Assembly (NCBI RefSeq): GCF_009906955.1
Contig: NZ_CP047656.1
Span: forward strand, 3,285,001-3,349,000
Direction: 5' to 3'
Source: Paraglaciecola mesophila
Lineage (GTDB): Bacteria > Pseudomonadota > Gammaproteobacteria > Enterobacterales > Alteromonadaceae
Length of the DNA: 64,000 bases
Shown: positions 27,712-37,652 of the stretch, one piece after another
Position numbering within the stretch: the first letter of the stretch is position 1
Layout: each line of letters starts with the position of its first letter
The notes under the pieces: model-generated
Seen by the model: only the letters and a program-made list of their open reading frames with translations
What the model was told of the DNA's origin: nothing
Databases searched by the model: none
Translations under genes and position numbers: made by a program

Positions 27712-30561
27712 TTACATCTGGTAAGAAACTGTCACATAGCCAAAGCGGCCAATGTTTTCATAGGCGCCTGTTTTTTCGCCCGTTCCAGTTGTGCCATAAG
27801 GCAGTTCGCGGTTAAAGACGTTATCTACACCAACGGTCAATGACAAGCCATTTTCAAAAGCATAGCCTACAGTAACATCAGAAACTGCGTAAGAGCCATA
27901 TTCCATCAAGGTGCTTCGATTGGGGTTTATCGCCAGCTCTTGGTTGTCATAGATACTTACACGCTCTAAATAACGGGTTTTGATGCCCGCCTGCCATGCA
28001 TCCACCATGTAGTTTACGCTTAGCATACCTTGCCATTCAGATTCACCCGCTGTACCAGCGTATTCAACATAATCAGACGTATCTTCTTGGAAGGGATACT
28101 CTTTACGTTCAATTAGGTAGGTACCGATCAAATTAGTTTTGAACGAGCCACCTAGTGCGTCGAAGTCGTAGCCAAATTCGAAATCTACCCCTGATGCATC
28201 CTGACCTGAAAGGTTAAGAGCAAAGCTTCTGATTTGTGAAATTTCACCGCTGGCGTCACGGGTAATAAGCGAACAGTAGTCATTGTTTACACCACTTATG
28301 TTATCGACGCAGCGATCAAGAATGGTTTGTGAGTCAACGGAAGAAATTGCATCAGTCAGTTCAATTTTCCAGTAATCAATCGTGGCAACAAACCCTTCAA
28401 GGTAGGCTGGCTGATAAACCACGCCCACAGTGGTACTTTTGGATTCTTCAGCACGAAGATTAATGTTGCCGCCTTGCTCGCCTTCAATGGTCGCTTGGTC
28501 GTAATCTGAATCAAAATCAGCTGGTACACCTAAAGCAGCGCAGTTTGCGGTACGTGTTGAGGCGTCAGCGAGTTGACCTAGCTCAGAGGTTTTACATGGA
28601 TCGTCAATGCTGAAAAAGGTCTGGCTTGCTTCACCGAACAATTCACTAATGTTAGGGGCACGCAAAGCGGATGAGTGGGTAGAGCGAATGCGTAAGTCAT
28701 CATACACTTGCCAATCTAGGCCTAACTTCCAGCTTTTTGCATTGCCAATGGTGCTGTAATCAGCAACACGCAAAGCAGTCTCAAAGTTAAGATCTTGAAT
28801 GCCGGGTAAATCTGCAAGCAAAGGTACTGAAAATTCAACATACGCTTCTTTTACGTCGAAGTCGCCCTTGTCTTCACCCAATACGTTGAAAAAAGTACCC
28901 GCCGCGTTGTCTGGCTCTTCAATTTCACTTTCTTCTTTACGGTACTCAATACCTGCTGCGAAACCAACATAGCCTGCTGGTAATTCATAAATACCAGAGT
29001 TGTTGACTGAGCCACCCACCACTGTTTGCGTGATGGTGCTGTTACCAACAGAGGTTGTGTTAACGTAATCAATCGCCTCTTGGCTAGGTGCGCCGTCACC
29101 CAATAGGTTCAATGGTGCGCAGCCTGCTGCTTGAGCTTGTGCATCACGACATACAATCGAGCCATCGTCAGCTTCAACGGCATCTACTGCATTGTAGAAG
29201 TTAGCCAGTACAAGGTTGTTTTTGTTGGCACGCTCTAGTTTGGTTTCACCGCGAGTAATGTAGGTTTCAAAGCCCCAATCATCATTAATAAAACCTTCAA
29301 GGCCTGCTACAAAGGCAGTGGTTTCACGCTCATCGTCTTCTATTCTACGGCCAACATCAGTCAACATACGATCGATCGTAATGCTCGTTAGATTATTTGC
29401 CCCCATAAGGGCACGCAAGTCATCCCCTACATAGGGATTATCGTTTTGGATAGTAATGGCATCTTCAGGTGCTTCGAAGAAGAAAAACGCCGGCTGACCA
29501 ATATTGGTTGAGCGCGTACGAGCGTATTTTCCTTCTACGTAACCACGGATATTATCTGTTAAGTCGTAGCTTAACTTTAGGTTATAGTTAGTACGGTCGA
29601 ATTCAGGCTGAAGCTCAGTGAATTGATTCAAATTAATGAAGTCACAGTTTTCACAAGCGATGCCGTCAACGTTATCACCAAGGTATACGTCGCGTACCGA
29701 GCCATTGGGGTTGAACGAGTAGTAGTCATCCCCAATCGCAAAGGTCCCTGCGTTACTTAATGCGTAGATACCTGCGTTGGGTGTGTAGATATCATCTGGT
29801 ACATCCAAGGAATCTTTATTTTCTTCAGTTTGCGCTTGGTTTGCCAAATTACGGAATGAGGTAGACGTCCAAGGGTTATCAAGTGCGTTCAGGCTTTCTT
29901 GGCTGCTGTGCTCAACTGAGAAAGCGATGTTACCGCGATCATCATTGAAGTTAGTGCCGTAAGAGAATGAATACTTGTCGTTGCTGTAGTCGTGGTTGTC
30001 AGCATAGCCTTTGGTTGCACTAACTTGTAAACCTTCAATTTTGTCTTTGAGAATAAAGTTAACCACGCCGGTTACCGCATCGGCACCGTAAACCGCAGAG
30101 GCTCCACCTGTGATGATTTCAACGCGCTCAATCCAACTGGTGGGAATGGTGTTGGTATCAACAGACGCGGTACCAGCACTACTTGCTACGTGGCGCTTGC
30201 CGTTGACTAACACTAGAGTACGTTCTGTACCCATGCCACGTAAATCAAGAAGACTTAATCCCGCAGTACCAATGAATTGACCTGAGTTTGAAAGCGAGTA
30301 GGTGCTTGCTAAGGCCGGGAGCTCGTTGAGTGCTTCGCCGATATTCATTGCACCAGTATTCAGTAAACTTTCGCCGCTAAGCACTGTCACAGGAGAAGGT
30401 GCAATCGCCCCTTCACGAAGAATGCGAGAACCTGTGATTTGAATTTTTTCAACTGTGTCTGCTGATTGTGCGTCAGTACTTTGTTGAGCCAAAGCTTGTT
30501 GTGTCATAGCAAATGAGCCGCCTAAAAGCGCGAGCTTTACGGCCTGAGTGATTTTATGCAT
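27712..30561 (-). CDS. TonB-dependent outer-membrane receptor
   Basis: The 949-residue protein has a signal peptide (cleavage near QALAQQ, residue 26), a TonB box-like start of the mature part (EKIQITGSRI), a plug domain with LNELPAL and GGASAVYGADAVTGVVNFILK, and a large 22-strand-type barrel ending in an aromatic-rich terminal strand (YVTVSYQM). Such receptors actively import large substrates across the outer membrane using TonB-ExbBD energy. It lies next to the RpiR regulator gene and faces the PG operon, so muropeptides or chitin-type oligosaccharides are likely substrates. The ATG has AGGGA upstream. Substrate specificity cannot be read from the sequence. Confidence 0.93.
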   Translation of the reverse strand: MHKITQAVKLALLGGSFAMTQQALAQQSTDAQSADTVEKIQITGSRILREGAIAPSPVTVLSGESLLNTGAMNIGEALNELPALASTYSLSNSGQFIGTAGLSLLDLRGMGTERTLVLVNGKRHVASSAGTASVDTNTIPTSWIERVEIITGGASAVYGADAVTGVVNFILKDKIEGLQVSATKGYADNHDYSNDKYSFSYGTNFNDDRGNIAFSVEHSSQESLNALDNPWTSTSFRNLANQAQTEENKDSLDVPDDIYTPNAGIYALSNAGTFAIGDDYYSFNPNGSVRDVYLGDNVDGIACENCDFINLNQFTELQPEFDRTNYNLKLSYDLTDNIRGYVEGKYARTRSTNIGQPAFFFFEAPEDAITIQNDNPYVGDDLRALMGANNLTSITIDRMLTDVGRRIEDDERETTAFVAGLEGFINDDWGFETYITRGETKLERANKNNLVLANFYNAVDAVEADDGSIVCRDAQAQAAGCAPLNLLGDGAPSQEAIDYVNTTSVGNSTITQTVVGGSVNNSGIYELPAGYVGFAAGIEYRKEESEIEEPDNAAGTFFNVLGEDKGDFDVKEAYVEFSVPLLADLPGIQDLNFETALRVADYSTIGNAKSWKLGLDWQVYDDLRIRSTHSSALRAPNISELFGEASQTFFSIDDPCKTSELGQLADASTRTANCAALGVPADFDSDYDQATIEGEQGGNINLRAEESKSTTVGVVYQPAYLEGFVATIDYWKIELTDAISSVDSQTILDRCVDNISGVNNDYCSLITRDASGEISQIRSFALNLSGQDASGVDFEFGYDFDALGGSFKTNLIGTYLIERKEYPFQEDTSDYVEYAGTAGESEWQGMLSVNYMVDAWQAGIKTRYLERVSIYDNQELAINPNRSTLMEYGSYAVSDVTVGYAFENGLSLTVGVDNVFNRELPYGTTGTGEKTGAYENIGRFGYVTVSYQM

Positions 30562-30914
30562 ATGTGTCCCTGAGAAAATATTATAGAAAATAAGAATTCA
30601 TCTGCTATATGCGCAGATTGTAGTGAATTGTATTGCTCATTAGGTTGATATTCAAACAAATGTATCGTAAATAATTTGTTAAATGGTGTTAATAACTGTT
30701 TACGTGTTCACTATTTACGCATTTGGTGGTTGCTAAGCGTGCAGATTGTCTGAACTTTGCACTGATTTTATTGTGAGTTGGAATGGTCGGATTAAATAAC
30801 TTTAATATCATCAGAGGGTTACCCTGCTCGGGGCAAGCAGAAGCAAAAAAACAGCGGGAATTACGCTGAATTTACGTGAGTTTGGCTGAAATTAGCGCGG
30901 ATATTGGCGAAATG
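30562..30914. other. Intergenic region between receptor and RpiR regulator genes
   Basis: No gene is visible. It holds the receptor promoter (minus strand). AATAATTTGTTAAA at 30670-30683 matches 11 of 14 positions of the candidate RpiR operator core, about 110 bases before the receptor start. I see no clear terminator for the rpiR gene. Confidence 0.4.
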
Positions 30915-31763
30915 TTAAGACGATTGGCGAAAGTCACTGACCACAGAGTTGGTTTTCTCGAGTAACAGGCGTCCCTGGCGAGATGACTGGGTGATCGCGA
31001 TAAACAAGATGTCGATAATAAACTCTTGTGCTGTACGTGCCATGATAGAAGATAAACGCGCTGATTCTTCTTCGGCAACTGAATACAACTTAATATCTGC
31101 AAGATCAGAAACCGGCGTTGCTCCGTAGCGTGTGACTGTGATCACTTTGCAGTTGTTTTGCTTGGCTTGTTTGACTACGTTGACGATTTCTCGGGTACTG
31201 CCAGATTCGCTGATCGCGAACACTAGGTCATTATCAGATAGGGTCGCCGCAAACGCTAGTTGCGCATGCATATCAGGCTCTTCAATGGCTAACATACCGA
31301 GTTTTTGTAGCTTGTAAGAGAAATCTTTTCCCACTAACGCTGAACCACCTAAGCCGCAGATTAAAATGCGTTTGGCGGACTTGAGTAAATCTACAGCTTG
31401 ATGAAATGCGGCTTCTTCATTGAGGTTTTTGGTTTCCGTTAATACCGCAACTTTACTGCTGAGCAACTTCTCTGATACTTGCTTGAAACTGTCATTAAGG
31501 GTGATCTTGCCGTGTAGGTTACCCTCGGTCGATGTGGAATTTAAGGCATCGATTACCCCTAATTTAAAGGCGGGGTAGCCTTTATAACCGAGTTTTTGGG
31601 CGAACTTAACCACACTGGATTGACTGACGCCGACTACATTGGCAAGTTCTTGTGAGGATAAGTCACGCACCGCATTTGATGAACTCAGTACAAACTTGGC
31701 CAGCTTCAGTTCACTATTTGATAAGGTATCTTTAATGGCTTTTATTTTTGTGAAAGTAGACAT
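30915..31763 (-). CDS. RpiR-family transcriptional regulator (MurR-like)
   Basis: The 282-residue protein has an N-terminal RpiR helix-turn-helix (about 1-75; SQELANVVGVSQSSVVKFAQKLGYKGYPAFK). A C-terminal SIS sugar-phosphate-binding domain (about 120-250) has ILICGLGGSALVGKDFSYKLQKLG and FAISESGSTREIVN. RpiR regulators with this plan sense phosphosugars; MurR of E. coli and B. subtilis responds to MurNAc-6-P. This is the only local regulator in the PG region, so it is the natural candidate for control of murQ/namZ, nag and receptor genes. A 14-base palindromic core upstream of its own start (31779-31792) also occurs in the nagB-II/DUF819 spacer, suggesting autoregulation. The effector is inferred. 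Confidence 0.9.
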   Translation of the reverse strand: MSTFTKIKAIKDTLSNSELKLAKFVLSSSNAVRDLSSQELANVVGVSQSSVVKFAQKLGYKGYPAFKLGVIDALNSTSTEGNLHGKITLNDSFKQVSEKLLSSKVAVLTETKNLNEEAAFHQAVDLLKSAKRILICGLGGSALVGKDFSYKLQKLGMLAIEEPDMHAQLAFAATLSDNDLVFAISESGSTREIVNVVKQAKQNNCKVITVTRYGATPVSDLADIKLYSVAEEESARLSSIMARTAQEFIIDILFIAITQSSRQGRLLLEKTNSVVSDFRQSS

Positions 31764-31778
31764 TAAGCAACTCTAAGT

Positions 31779-31792
31779 AATAATTTATTATT
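31779..31792. promoter_or_regulatory. Palindrome upstream of rpiR, candidate auto-operator
   Basis: AATAATTTATTATT (six-base arms around TT) lies 16 bases before the rpiR start codon. It is identical to the core of the 19659-19676 palindrome read on the other strand. A partial match, ATAAATTATTC, lies about 130 bases upstream near 31890. Confidence 0.6.
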
Positions 31793-32007
31793 TAGTTTAC
31801 CGTAATTTTAGCAACTTACGTGTAAAACCCAGAAAAAATAAGAGCAATAAGCTTACCGCTTTTTAACGGTTAAGGTTAAATATAAATCGATAAATTATTC
31901 AATTGCTCTAAACACAGTTCAATTTAAAAATTTCTTATACTTTGCGTATTATTCCATTATGGTACAAATGACCTAGCATCGCTGAGTCGAAGTTTCAGCT
32001 AAACGAC

Positions 32008-32412
32008 TCAGAACGCATCACTGACCACGCGGCCTGTAAACGCTGCGCATTGTTGAACGCGCTGCTTTTGTACCGGTGACAGTGTTTCAATATCAAAATA
32101 GCCATATTCACTGTGTTCGTCACTTAGACATATGGCTTGTTCGCCGAGCAATCGCACTTTAAAAATACAGGCTTGGGAATTATGCGCACTGTGAAAATAC
32201 ACACCAGAGAGGTAGTCGATTTCAACGTCAATACCAAGCTCCTCTTTACATTCACGCAGCAACGCCTGATGTATTGTTTCACCCGGCTCAAGTGCGCCTC
32301 CGGGCAACCCCCATGCGCAATTACCGTAGGTGGCCTTCAATAAAAGTACTTGCCCTAACGCATTGAAAATCACGCCATGGCTACTGATGCGAAACGTATC
32401 GTTAAATGCCAT
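32008..32412 (-). CDS. NUDIX hydrolase
   Basis: The 134-residue NUDIX-fold protein has the Nudix box from about residue 37 (GGALEPGETIHQALLRECKEELGI), retaining the GX5EX7REUXEEXGU pattern including the metal-binding glutamates. Family members hydrolyse nucleoside diphosphates linked to another moiety; the substrate cannot be told here. The ATG has AGGAGA upstream. It lies between the RpiR regulator and the GH3 gene but has its own spacing on both sides, and a link to peptidoglycan use is not evident. A perfect eight-base inverted repeat (31982-31989 with 32004-32011) overlaps its stop codon, without a T run. Confidence 0.9.
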   Translation of the reverse strand: MAFNDTFRISSHGVIFNALGQVLLLKATYGNCAWGLPGGALEPGETIHQALLRECKEELGIDVEIDYLSGVYFHSAHNSQACIFKVRLLGEQAICLSDEHSEYGYFDIETLSPVQKQRVQQCAAFTGRVVSDAF

Positions 32413-32558
32413 CGTTTCTCCTAAGGTTTAAAAATGCGGGCATTGTACTAACTAAGTGCCAAGCCATGACAGCCTTTAACTAACGCTCACTCCACTAATA
32501 AGACCGTTCATTTGGCAGAATATTGCACGTTTTTACTAGTGGTTGAGTCGTATGATGG

Positions 32559-34457
32559 TTAATCGTTCAATTTATCAATACTAACAGGCAGAGCACCTGT
32601 TGCTCGTTGATTACCAACCAATATATTGGCTAAAGCGCGATAGATTGGACCGTCATAATATAGCTTTACTTGCCCACTAGCATCGACTTGCTCTTTGACT
32701 TGTGTGTTATAGGCAAAACTTGCCAAGATGCCGTCAAGGTAATTTGCGTAGTCGCTCACTGCATAAGGGGTACGCATGCTAATCAGTAATGATGTTTGAT
32801 GGGGTTTTACCGCTTTCATCAATGACATCAGTTTAGCATCCAAGATTTCTTTTTTAGGTCGCAGGCGCCAATCCGTGATGTCATCCATGCCGCCCATTTC
32901 GACCAAGCTTTGTTGTGGAGTGATATCACTAAAAATAACCAATTGCGCCACGCGTTGTTGAGTAATAATCTGCTGTGTTGTCTCGCTAACAAGACTGGAG
33001 CAGCGAATAGCAACATCAGCTTTAGAGGGAATGGCTTTTAGCGCATCATCTAGCGCAGTGGTCATTGCCATGCATTTACTGTTATCAGGCATCACTAACT
33101 GAATGACTTTGGTCCCTTGGTTTATCGGCCATGCCTGCTGATTTTTAATCGCCACGATCGCACTGTTCGCTAGCTCTTGTTCTACTTTCAAATGCGCCGG
33201 AGAAGCCAATGTTTTTTGGGCCTTTGCTAAAGCTTGAGGCAAAGGAAGTTGCTCTGTTTCAGTGGCAATATAACGCTGCTTTAAGGTATTAATGCGCGCG
33301 ACTGACTGCTCTATTTCAGCTACCGATAATTCACCTGTTTGCACGCTATAGGCGATGTCTGTAATCATCTTTTTAAGCTTAGGTATGTCTTGTGCCGTTC
33401 GGATGGCCAGCGGCATCAGGGCGATATCTGTGCCCGCTTTGAATGTCTGTAGCACCGCTTCAGTGGGCTCATAAAAGTGCGCGATGGCCGCCATATCCAA
33501 CGCATCGGTAATGATTACGCCACCAAAGCCCATTTTATCTCTTAACAGATCCGTTAGAATTGCCCGCGACATCGTGGCTGGTAACACCGTTTTTGTGCCA
33601 TCGGTAGCGGTGAACATGCTGTTATCAAGTGCTGGGTATTGAATATGGGCAGTCATGATCATGCCTGGGTCACCATGATCAATGGCATATTGAAAGGGAG
33701 CTAGGTCGACCGTATTAATCTTGCTTAAATCATGCTCTACCAAGGGTAAACCTGAATGGCTGTCGGTACTGGTATCACCGTGGCCTGGAAAATGTTTTAG
33801 CGCAGCAATTACCTTATTATTTTGCATGGCTTGCATTTGGGCAAAGCCTAACTGAGATACAACGTGAGGATCTTCGCCAAAGGAACGTACGTTTATCACA
33901 GGATTCTCTGGGTTCACATTCACATCTACCGATGGTGCAAAATTTACATTGAAGCCCAATACCGCAAGTTCTTTCGCAATAACGTCTCCGCTGAGAGTGG
34001 CAAAGCGTGTTCCATGTTCTGCGTAGGTAGCACCAATGGCCATATTACCACTAAACGCGGTGCTAATATTTTGCGGTATGCGCACCACGCGCCCGCCTTC
34101 TTGGTCTATTGAGATAAATAGAGGCGTGTGGCCGCCCGCCGCTGATGCTGCTTGCAAGTCACGGTTTAAACGGATCATTTGCTCCGTGTCTTGTAAGTTA
34201 TTGGCAAACAAAATAATGCCGCCGATGCCGGTGTCAGCAATCATTTTTTTAAGCTCGTTAGGTAACTTGGTCACTGGTGTGGTGCAGCGACCTGTTGTGC
34301 CTAATTCGTCTTCGTCACAGAAATAACGAATATCAAGCATAAGCTTTTGCGCGACTAGGGCTTCAATGCGCGGATCAACAGATGGTTTGTTTGCACAGGA
34401 AACAAAGGTTAAGACCAATAAACTGACTAATAAAATACGCACTGGCCTAACGCCCAT
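32559..34457 (-). CDS. nagZ: Exported two-domain GH3 beta-N-acetylhexosaminidase (NagZ type)
   Basis: This 632-residue GH3 enzyme should release GlcNAc from the non-reducing end of muropeptide or chitin fragments. The (beta/alpha)8 domain carries KHFPGHGDTSTDSH, where Asp232 and His234 form the Asp-His general acid dyad of NagZ enzymes, and the nucleophile Asp318 in IITDALDM. A second domain (about 420-632) follows, as in secreted B. subtilis NagZ; E. coli NagZ is a shorter single-domain cytoplasmic enzyme. The N-terminus is a lipoprotein-like signal ending FVSC near residue 21, so this form is periplasmic. The ATG has AGGAG upstream. It lies downstream of, and in the same direction as, the second receptor gene. 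Confidence 0.92.
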   Translation of the reverse strand: MGVRPVRILLVSLLVLTFVSCANKPSVDPRIEALVAQKLMLDIRYFCDEDELGTTGRCTTPVTKLPNELKKMIADTGIGGIILFANNLQDTEQMIRLNRDLQAASAAGGHTPLFISIDQEGGRVVRIPQNISTAFSGNMAIGATYAEHGTRFATLSGDVIAKELAVLGFNVNFAPSVDVNVNPENPVINVRSFGEDPHVVSQLGFAQMQAMQNNKVIAALKHFPGHGDTSTDSHSGLPLVEHDLSKINTVDLAPFQYAIDHGDPGMIMTAHIQYPALDNSMFTATDGTKTVLPATMSRAILTDLLRDKMGFGGVIITDALDMAAIAHFYEPTEAVLQTFKAGTDIALMPLAIRTAQDIPKLKKMITDIAYSVQTGELSVAEIEQSVARINTLKQRYIATETEQLPLPQALAKAQKTLASPAHLKVEQELANSAIVAIKNQQAWPINQGTKVIQLVMPDNSKCMAMTTALDDALKAIPSKADVAIRCSSLVSETTQQIITQQRVAQLVIFSDITPQQSLVEMGGMDDITDWRLRPKKEILDAKLMSLMKAVKPHQTSLLISMRTPYAVSDYANYLDGILASFAYNTQVKEQVDASGQVKLYYDGPIYRALANILVGNQRATGALPVSIDKLND

Positions 34458-34552
34458 GACTGACTCCTAAAGAAAATAACGCGTCTACACTCCGTGCAGT
34501 AACACCATGCGTTACTGCAATAAGATAGCGCGTGACAATAATTGAACTAGAC

Positions 34553-34579
34553 AAAAAAATCCCCGCCATAAGCGGGGAT
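34553..34579 (-). terminator. Intrinsic terminator of the second TonB-dependent receptor gene
   Basis: ATCCCCGC and GCGGGGAT form an eight-base stem around a five-base loop. Read on the minus strand it ends in seven T. It separates the receptor from the GH3 gene. Confidence 0.88.
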
Positions 34580-34625
34580 AAACAAACAACTACCTGTATT
34601 CGCTAAGGATAGTCGTCAAGCTGGA

Positions 34626-37600
34626 TTAGTAATTTAAACTAACCGAAAGTTGCACACGGCGTGGATTTATCAAGTTACGTGCTTCACCGAAAGTGGCGCT
34701 AGACACGATAGGCTGATAGTTGTAGCCGGTTTGACGGTCAAACACGTTGAATACGTCAGCTTTAAACTGTAACTCTAGATCTTCCGTAAGGTTGAATGCT
34801 TGTGCATAGTTTAAATCTAACTGCCAATGGCTTGACTCACGGCGGCTACCAGCAGGTTCAGAGTAACGAATAGTAGAGCTTGAATAACCGTAAGCTCCGC
34901 CATCCCACGCTTCCCAAACATCACCCGATTGGAAGACAAAATTGAAACCTATGTCTGCATTCCAATCAGTGGTGTAATAACCTAGCGCTTTGAGCACATG
35001 AGGACGATCGCCATTCAGAGTGCCTGATTTACCGTCCCACAGCATACGACCACGGCCGTCACCTAAGTTAGATGAGCCGACAAACAAGTTGCCGTCTGAG
35101 GCTGTACTTGTGATGTCTTGGTCGTAGTTCCCGTAGTAATGACTCCATACGTAAGACACGTTCAAGTAGTAATTGTCGCCAGTATAGTCACCTTCAACAC
35201 TCCACTCGTAGTAAGTGTTTTCAGCGCCATCTAATTCGGCAATAACATAGCTACCATCACTGGCGCTTAACCCCATGCTGGCATATTGCTCAGCTAAATC
35301 AGGGATAAACAAGCCTTTGTCGCGCAAGTGTTCAGGTACGCCACCAAACGGGCCATAGTCACCGTAAGTGCGCGCGTTATTTGGTTGATCTTCCCAGGCA
35401 TGAAACGCTTTACGCTGACGCAAATGGGTGCGTACAAAGAACTCATTTGAAATGTATTTCGTCATACCAATAGTGATTTCGTCAGTGCGACGAGCATCCA
35501 TGTCATCTTGGAATAATTTACCAGATGAACCATTCGCTTCCGTATTACCGATAAATGCGCCATCGGCATCAAAGTAAACCACTTGAGTGGATTGGTTGTT
35601 GCGATCCCAAGATGCCGCGCGAGCCAAAGATGTGGTATCAGGGTTATAGCTTGCGAAGTTGGCAAATACAGTATCGCGACCGTTATACGCCCAAGTGATG
35701 CCGAGTCTAGGTTGGATCATGTCCATGAAATCAAGCTCATACATTTTATACTTGTTGCCTGGAGCAACTTCGTAACCAGATGCATTGGCTGAGTTCTCTC
35801 TTAGACCTTGACCGTAAAGCGTATCATTACTGAACAAGAAGCCCACGTTATAGGTGAAATCACCGTGCTCAATGGTATCGTTAACTTCAATGTTAATCAC
35901 CTCAGACGTTGACGTCAGAGGATTCAGGTTCTCTTCACCATTTAAGCTATTTGAATAAACCGTAGCGCTATAATAGATAGCCTCGTCGGTTTCAAAGTTG
36001 GTATCTACACCTAACCCACCGTTGTAGCTGATCGCACCCCAACCATTTGAAAGGCGAGTCAGCACTTCTTCGCTTTCTTTCCACTGGCCACCAATATGAA
36101 TATTATGCACGGTATTGCCTAATTCCATTTCATGGTCAAGGGCAACTTCAAAGCTCTTGCGGGCAAAATCCTGGTTGTTGATTAAAGACGCGCCACCAAT
36201 ATTACCGCCACCGGTTAGCACACCTGCATCATCAACGTAACCATACGCATCGATCAGTGCTTGGGCAGTTTCTGCATCAAAACCTTCGTCAGTTCTAATG
36301 GTAGGGACAACGAATAGGCCTTGCTGATCGAGGTTATTTAGATCAAGAGAGCCTCCAATAGTCGGGATGACACTTGAAAAATTGGTGTCAGGGCGACTGG
36401 AGTTTTCGTTTTTGAAATCACTGTACTGGAAAGTTAGCGTGGTGTAGTCATCGATAATATATGAGCCATCGATGGTGAAAATATCTTGCGATACTGAACT
36501 ACCTTCAGAGGTCGAATCAGCCGCTTTCGTATCAACAGAGTCGCCTACAACCTCTTTATCAGAGGTTCTATAACTGACGTTGAATAGTAAATCTTCGGTG
36601 GGTGCCCAGGTTAATTTACCGAAATATTCATCACGGTCACTTTCGTATTCTTTTGTTGGGCCATAAGCCGTTTCAATGTTGTCACGAGTGATTTCTGGGC
36701 CAAAGTAAGAACCATAAAAATACAGTTCATCTTCAATTAAAGCGCCGCTAACATTGGCGCTCATCCAGGTTTTGTCTTCTTCAAACGTCGATGTCGTACT
36801 CTCTGTTGAATCTCGGTCTGCTGATAAACTTGCAGGTTCGATGCGGTATTCTACGCTGGCATGAAATTCGTTCGTACCAGATTTTGATAACGTATTGATA
36901 GATAAACCGCCTGCACGGTTAAAGCCAATAGCTTTTGCGCCCCCGCGGTCAATCGAAACATAGGCAACGTCTTGCGTTGATGGCTCAGATGCAAGGTTTC
37001 CGTACATGGGTAACGACACGTCTACCCCATCAAAGCCGTATTTGTTGTCACGACCTGAGCCACCCGCTGATGGGCCTAGGGTGGCATTCTCAGAGTACTG
37101 CACGCCTGGAATGATAGCCAGTAAAGAGCGATAATCTTGCCCAGTAGGAACGCGAGAAATCACGTCTTCGCCTAAGGAATTGGTCAATGAAGAATCCCCT
37201 TCGCGGCTGATCCGAGAGCCAACAATTTGAATCACTTCAGTGCTATCAGCAGGAGCGGCTTCAAACGCGACATCAACGTTAGAGGTTTGGTCTAGCAGAA
37301 CGTCGACTTGAGTTTGGCGTACCGTACCGTCAGAAGAGGTAAAGGTGAGGGTGTATCTGCCGGGTTTCAAAGCAGGTAGAACATAACTACCATCGGCTTT
37401 TGTTTTTACTGTTCTAGGTTTTGGCATCACGTTACTTGATGCGGTAACCGTTACATCACTGACGGCAATATCAGCCGCTTGGGTTTCGACTTTACCTTTT
37501 ATACCACCAGCTTGCTGGGCCAAAGCTGCTGGCGCGCCTGCTAGAGAGCTGGCAAGCAACACTGCTGAAAGCGTGCTTGCGCGATTGTTCCATGCACCTT

Positions 37601-37652
37601 GCATGGCACTGTATATCCGTTGTTGTATGAAATTCCTAGATTGTGTAGCCAT
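34626..37652 (-). CDS. TonB-dependent receptor with N-terminal carboxypeptidase-regulatory-like domain (Oar type)
   Basis: The predicted 1008-residue outer-membrane protein starts with a long signal region ending near AALAQQAGG. A beta-sandwich regulatory-like domain (about 48-130; GGIKGKVETQ to DGSYVLPALKPGRYTLTF) and a TonB-box-like EVIQIVGSRISR come next. The plug contains GVDVSLPMYGN and the barrel ends VQLSVSLNY. I placed the start at the ATG 37650-37652, five bases after AGGTGA; an upstream ATG at 37763 would add a Ser/Lys-rich 37 residues that do not look like a signal. It has its own terminator. It lies divergent from the amidase fusion gene, with candidate operator half-sites between them, so uptake of wall fragments is plausible. 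Confidence 0.9.
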   Translation of the reverse strand: MATQSRNFIQQRIYSAMQGAWNNRASTLSAVLLASSLAGAPAALAQQAGGIKGKVETQAADIAVSDVTVTASSNVMPKPRTVKTKADGSYVLPALKPGRYTLTFTSSDGTVRQTQVDVLLDQTSNVDVAFEAAPADSTEVIQIVGSRISREGDSSLTNSLGEDVISRVPTGQDYRSLLAIIPGVQYSENATLGPSAGGSGRDNKYGFDGVDVSLPMYGNLASEPSTQDVAYVSIDRGGAKAIGFNRAGGLSINTLSKSGTNEFHASVEYRIEPASLSADRDSTESTTSTFEEDKTWMSANVSGALIEDELYFYGSYFGPEITRDNIETAYGPTKEYESDRDEYFGKLTWAPTEDLLFNVSYRTSDKEVVGDSVDTKAADSTSEGSSVSQDIFTIDGSYIIDDYTTLTFQYSDFKNENSSRPDTNFSSVIPTIGGSLDLNNLDQQGLFVVPTIRTDEGFDAETAQALIDAYGYVDDAGVLTGGGNIGGASLINNQDFARKSFEVALDHEMELGNTVHNIHIGGQWKESEEVLTRLSNGWGAISYNGGLGVDTNFETDEAIYYSATVYSNSLNGEENLNPLTSTSEVINIEVNDTIEHGDFTYNVGFLFSNDTLYGQGLRENSANASGYEVAPGNKYKMYELDFMDMIQPRLGITWAYNGRDTVFANFASYNPDTTSLARAASWDRNNQSTQVVYFDADGAFIGNTEANGSSGKLFQDDMDARRTDEITIGMTKYISNEFFVRTHLRQRKAFHAWEDQPNNARTYGDYGPFGGVPEHLRDKGLFIPDLAEQYASMGLSASDGSYVIAELDGAENTYYEWSVEGDYTGDNYYLNVSYVWSHYYGNYDQDITSTASDGNLFVGSSNLGDGRGRMLWDGKSGTLNGDRPHVLKALGYYTTDWNADIGFNFVFQSGDVWEAWDGGAYGYSSSTIRYSEPAGSRRESSHWQLDLNYAQAFNLTEDLELQFKADVFNVFDRQTGYNYQPIVSSATFGEARNLINPRRVQLSVSLNY

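Noticed and set aside
34553..34579. GC-rich hairpin as a repeat element (REP-like)
   Set aside because: A single copy with a T run on the minus strand directly after the receptor gene; fully explained as a terminator.
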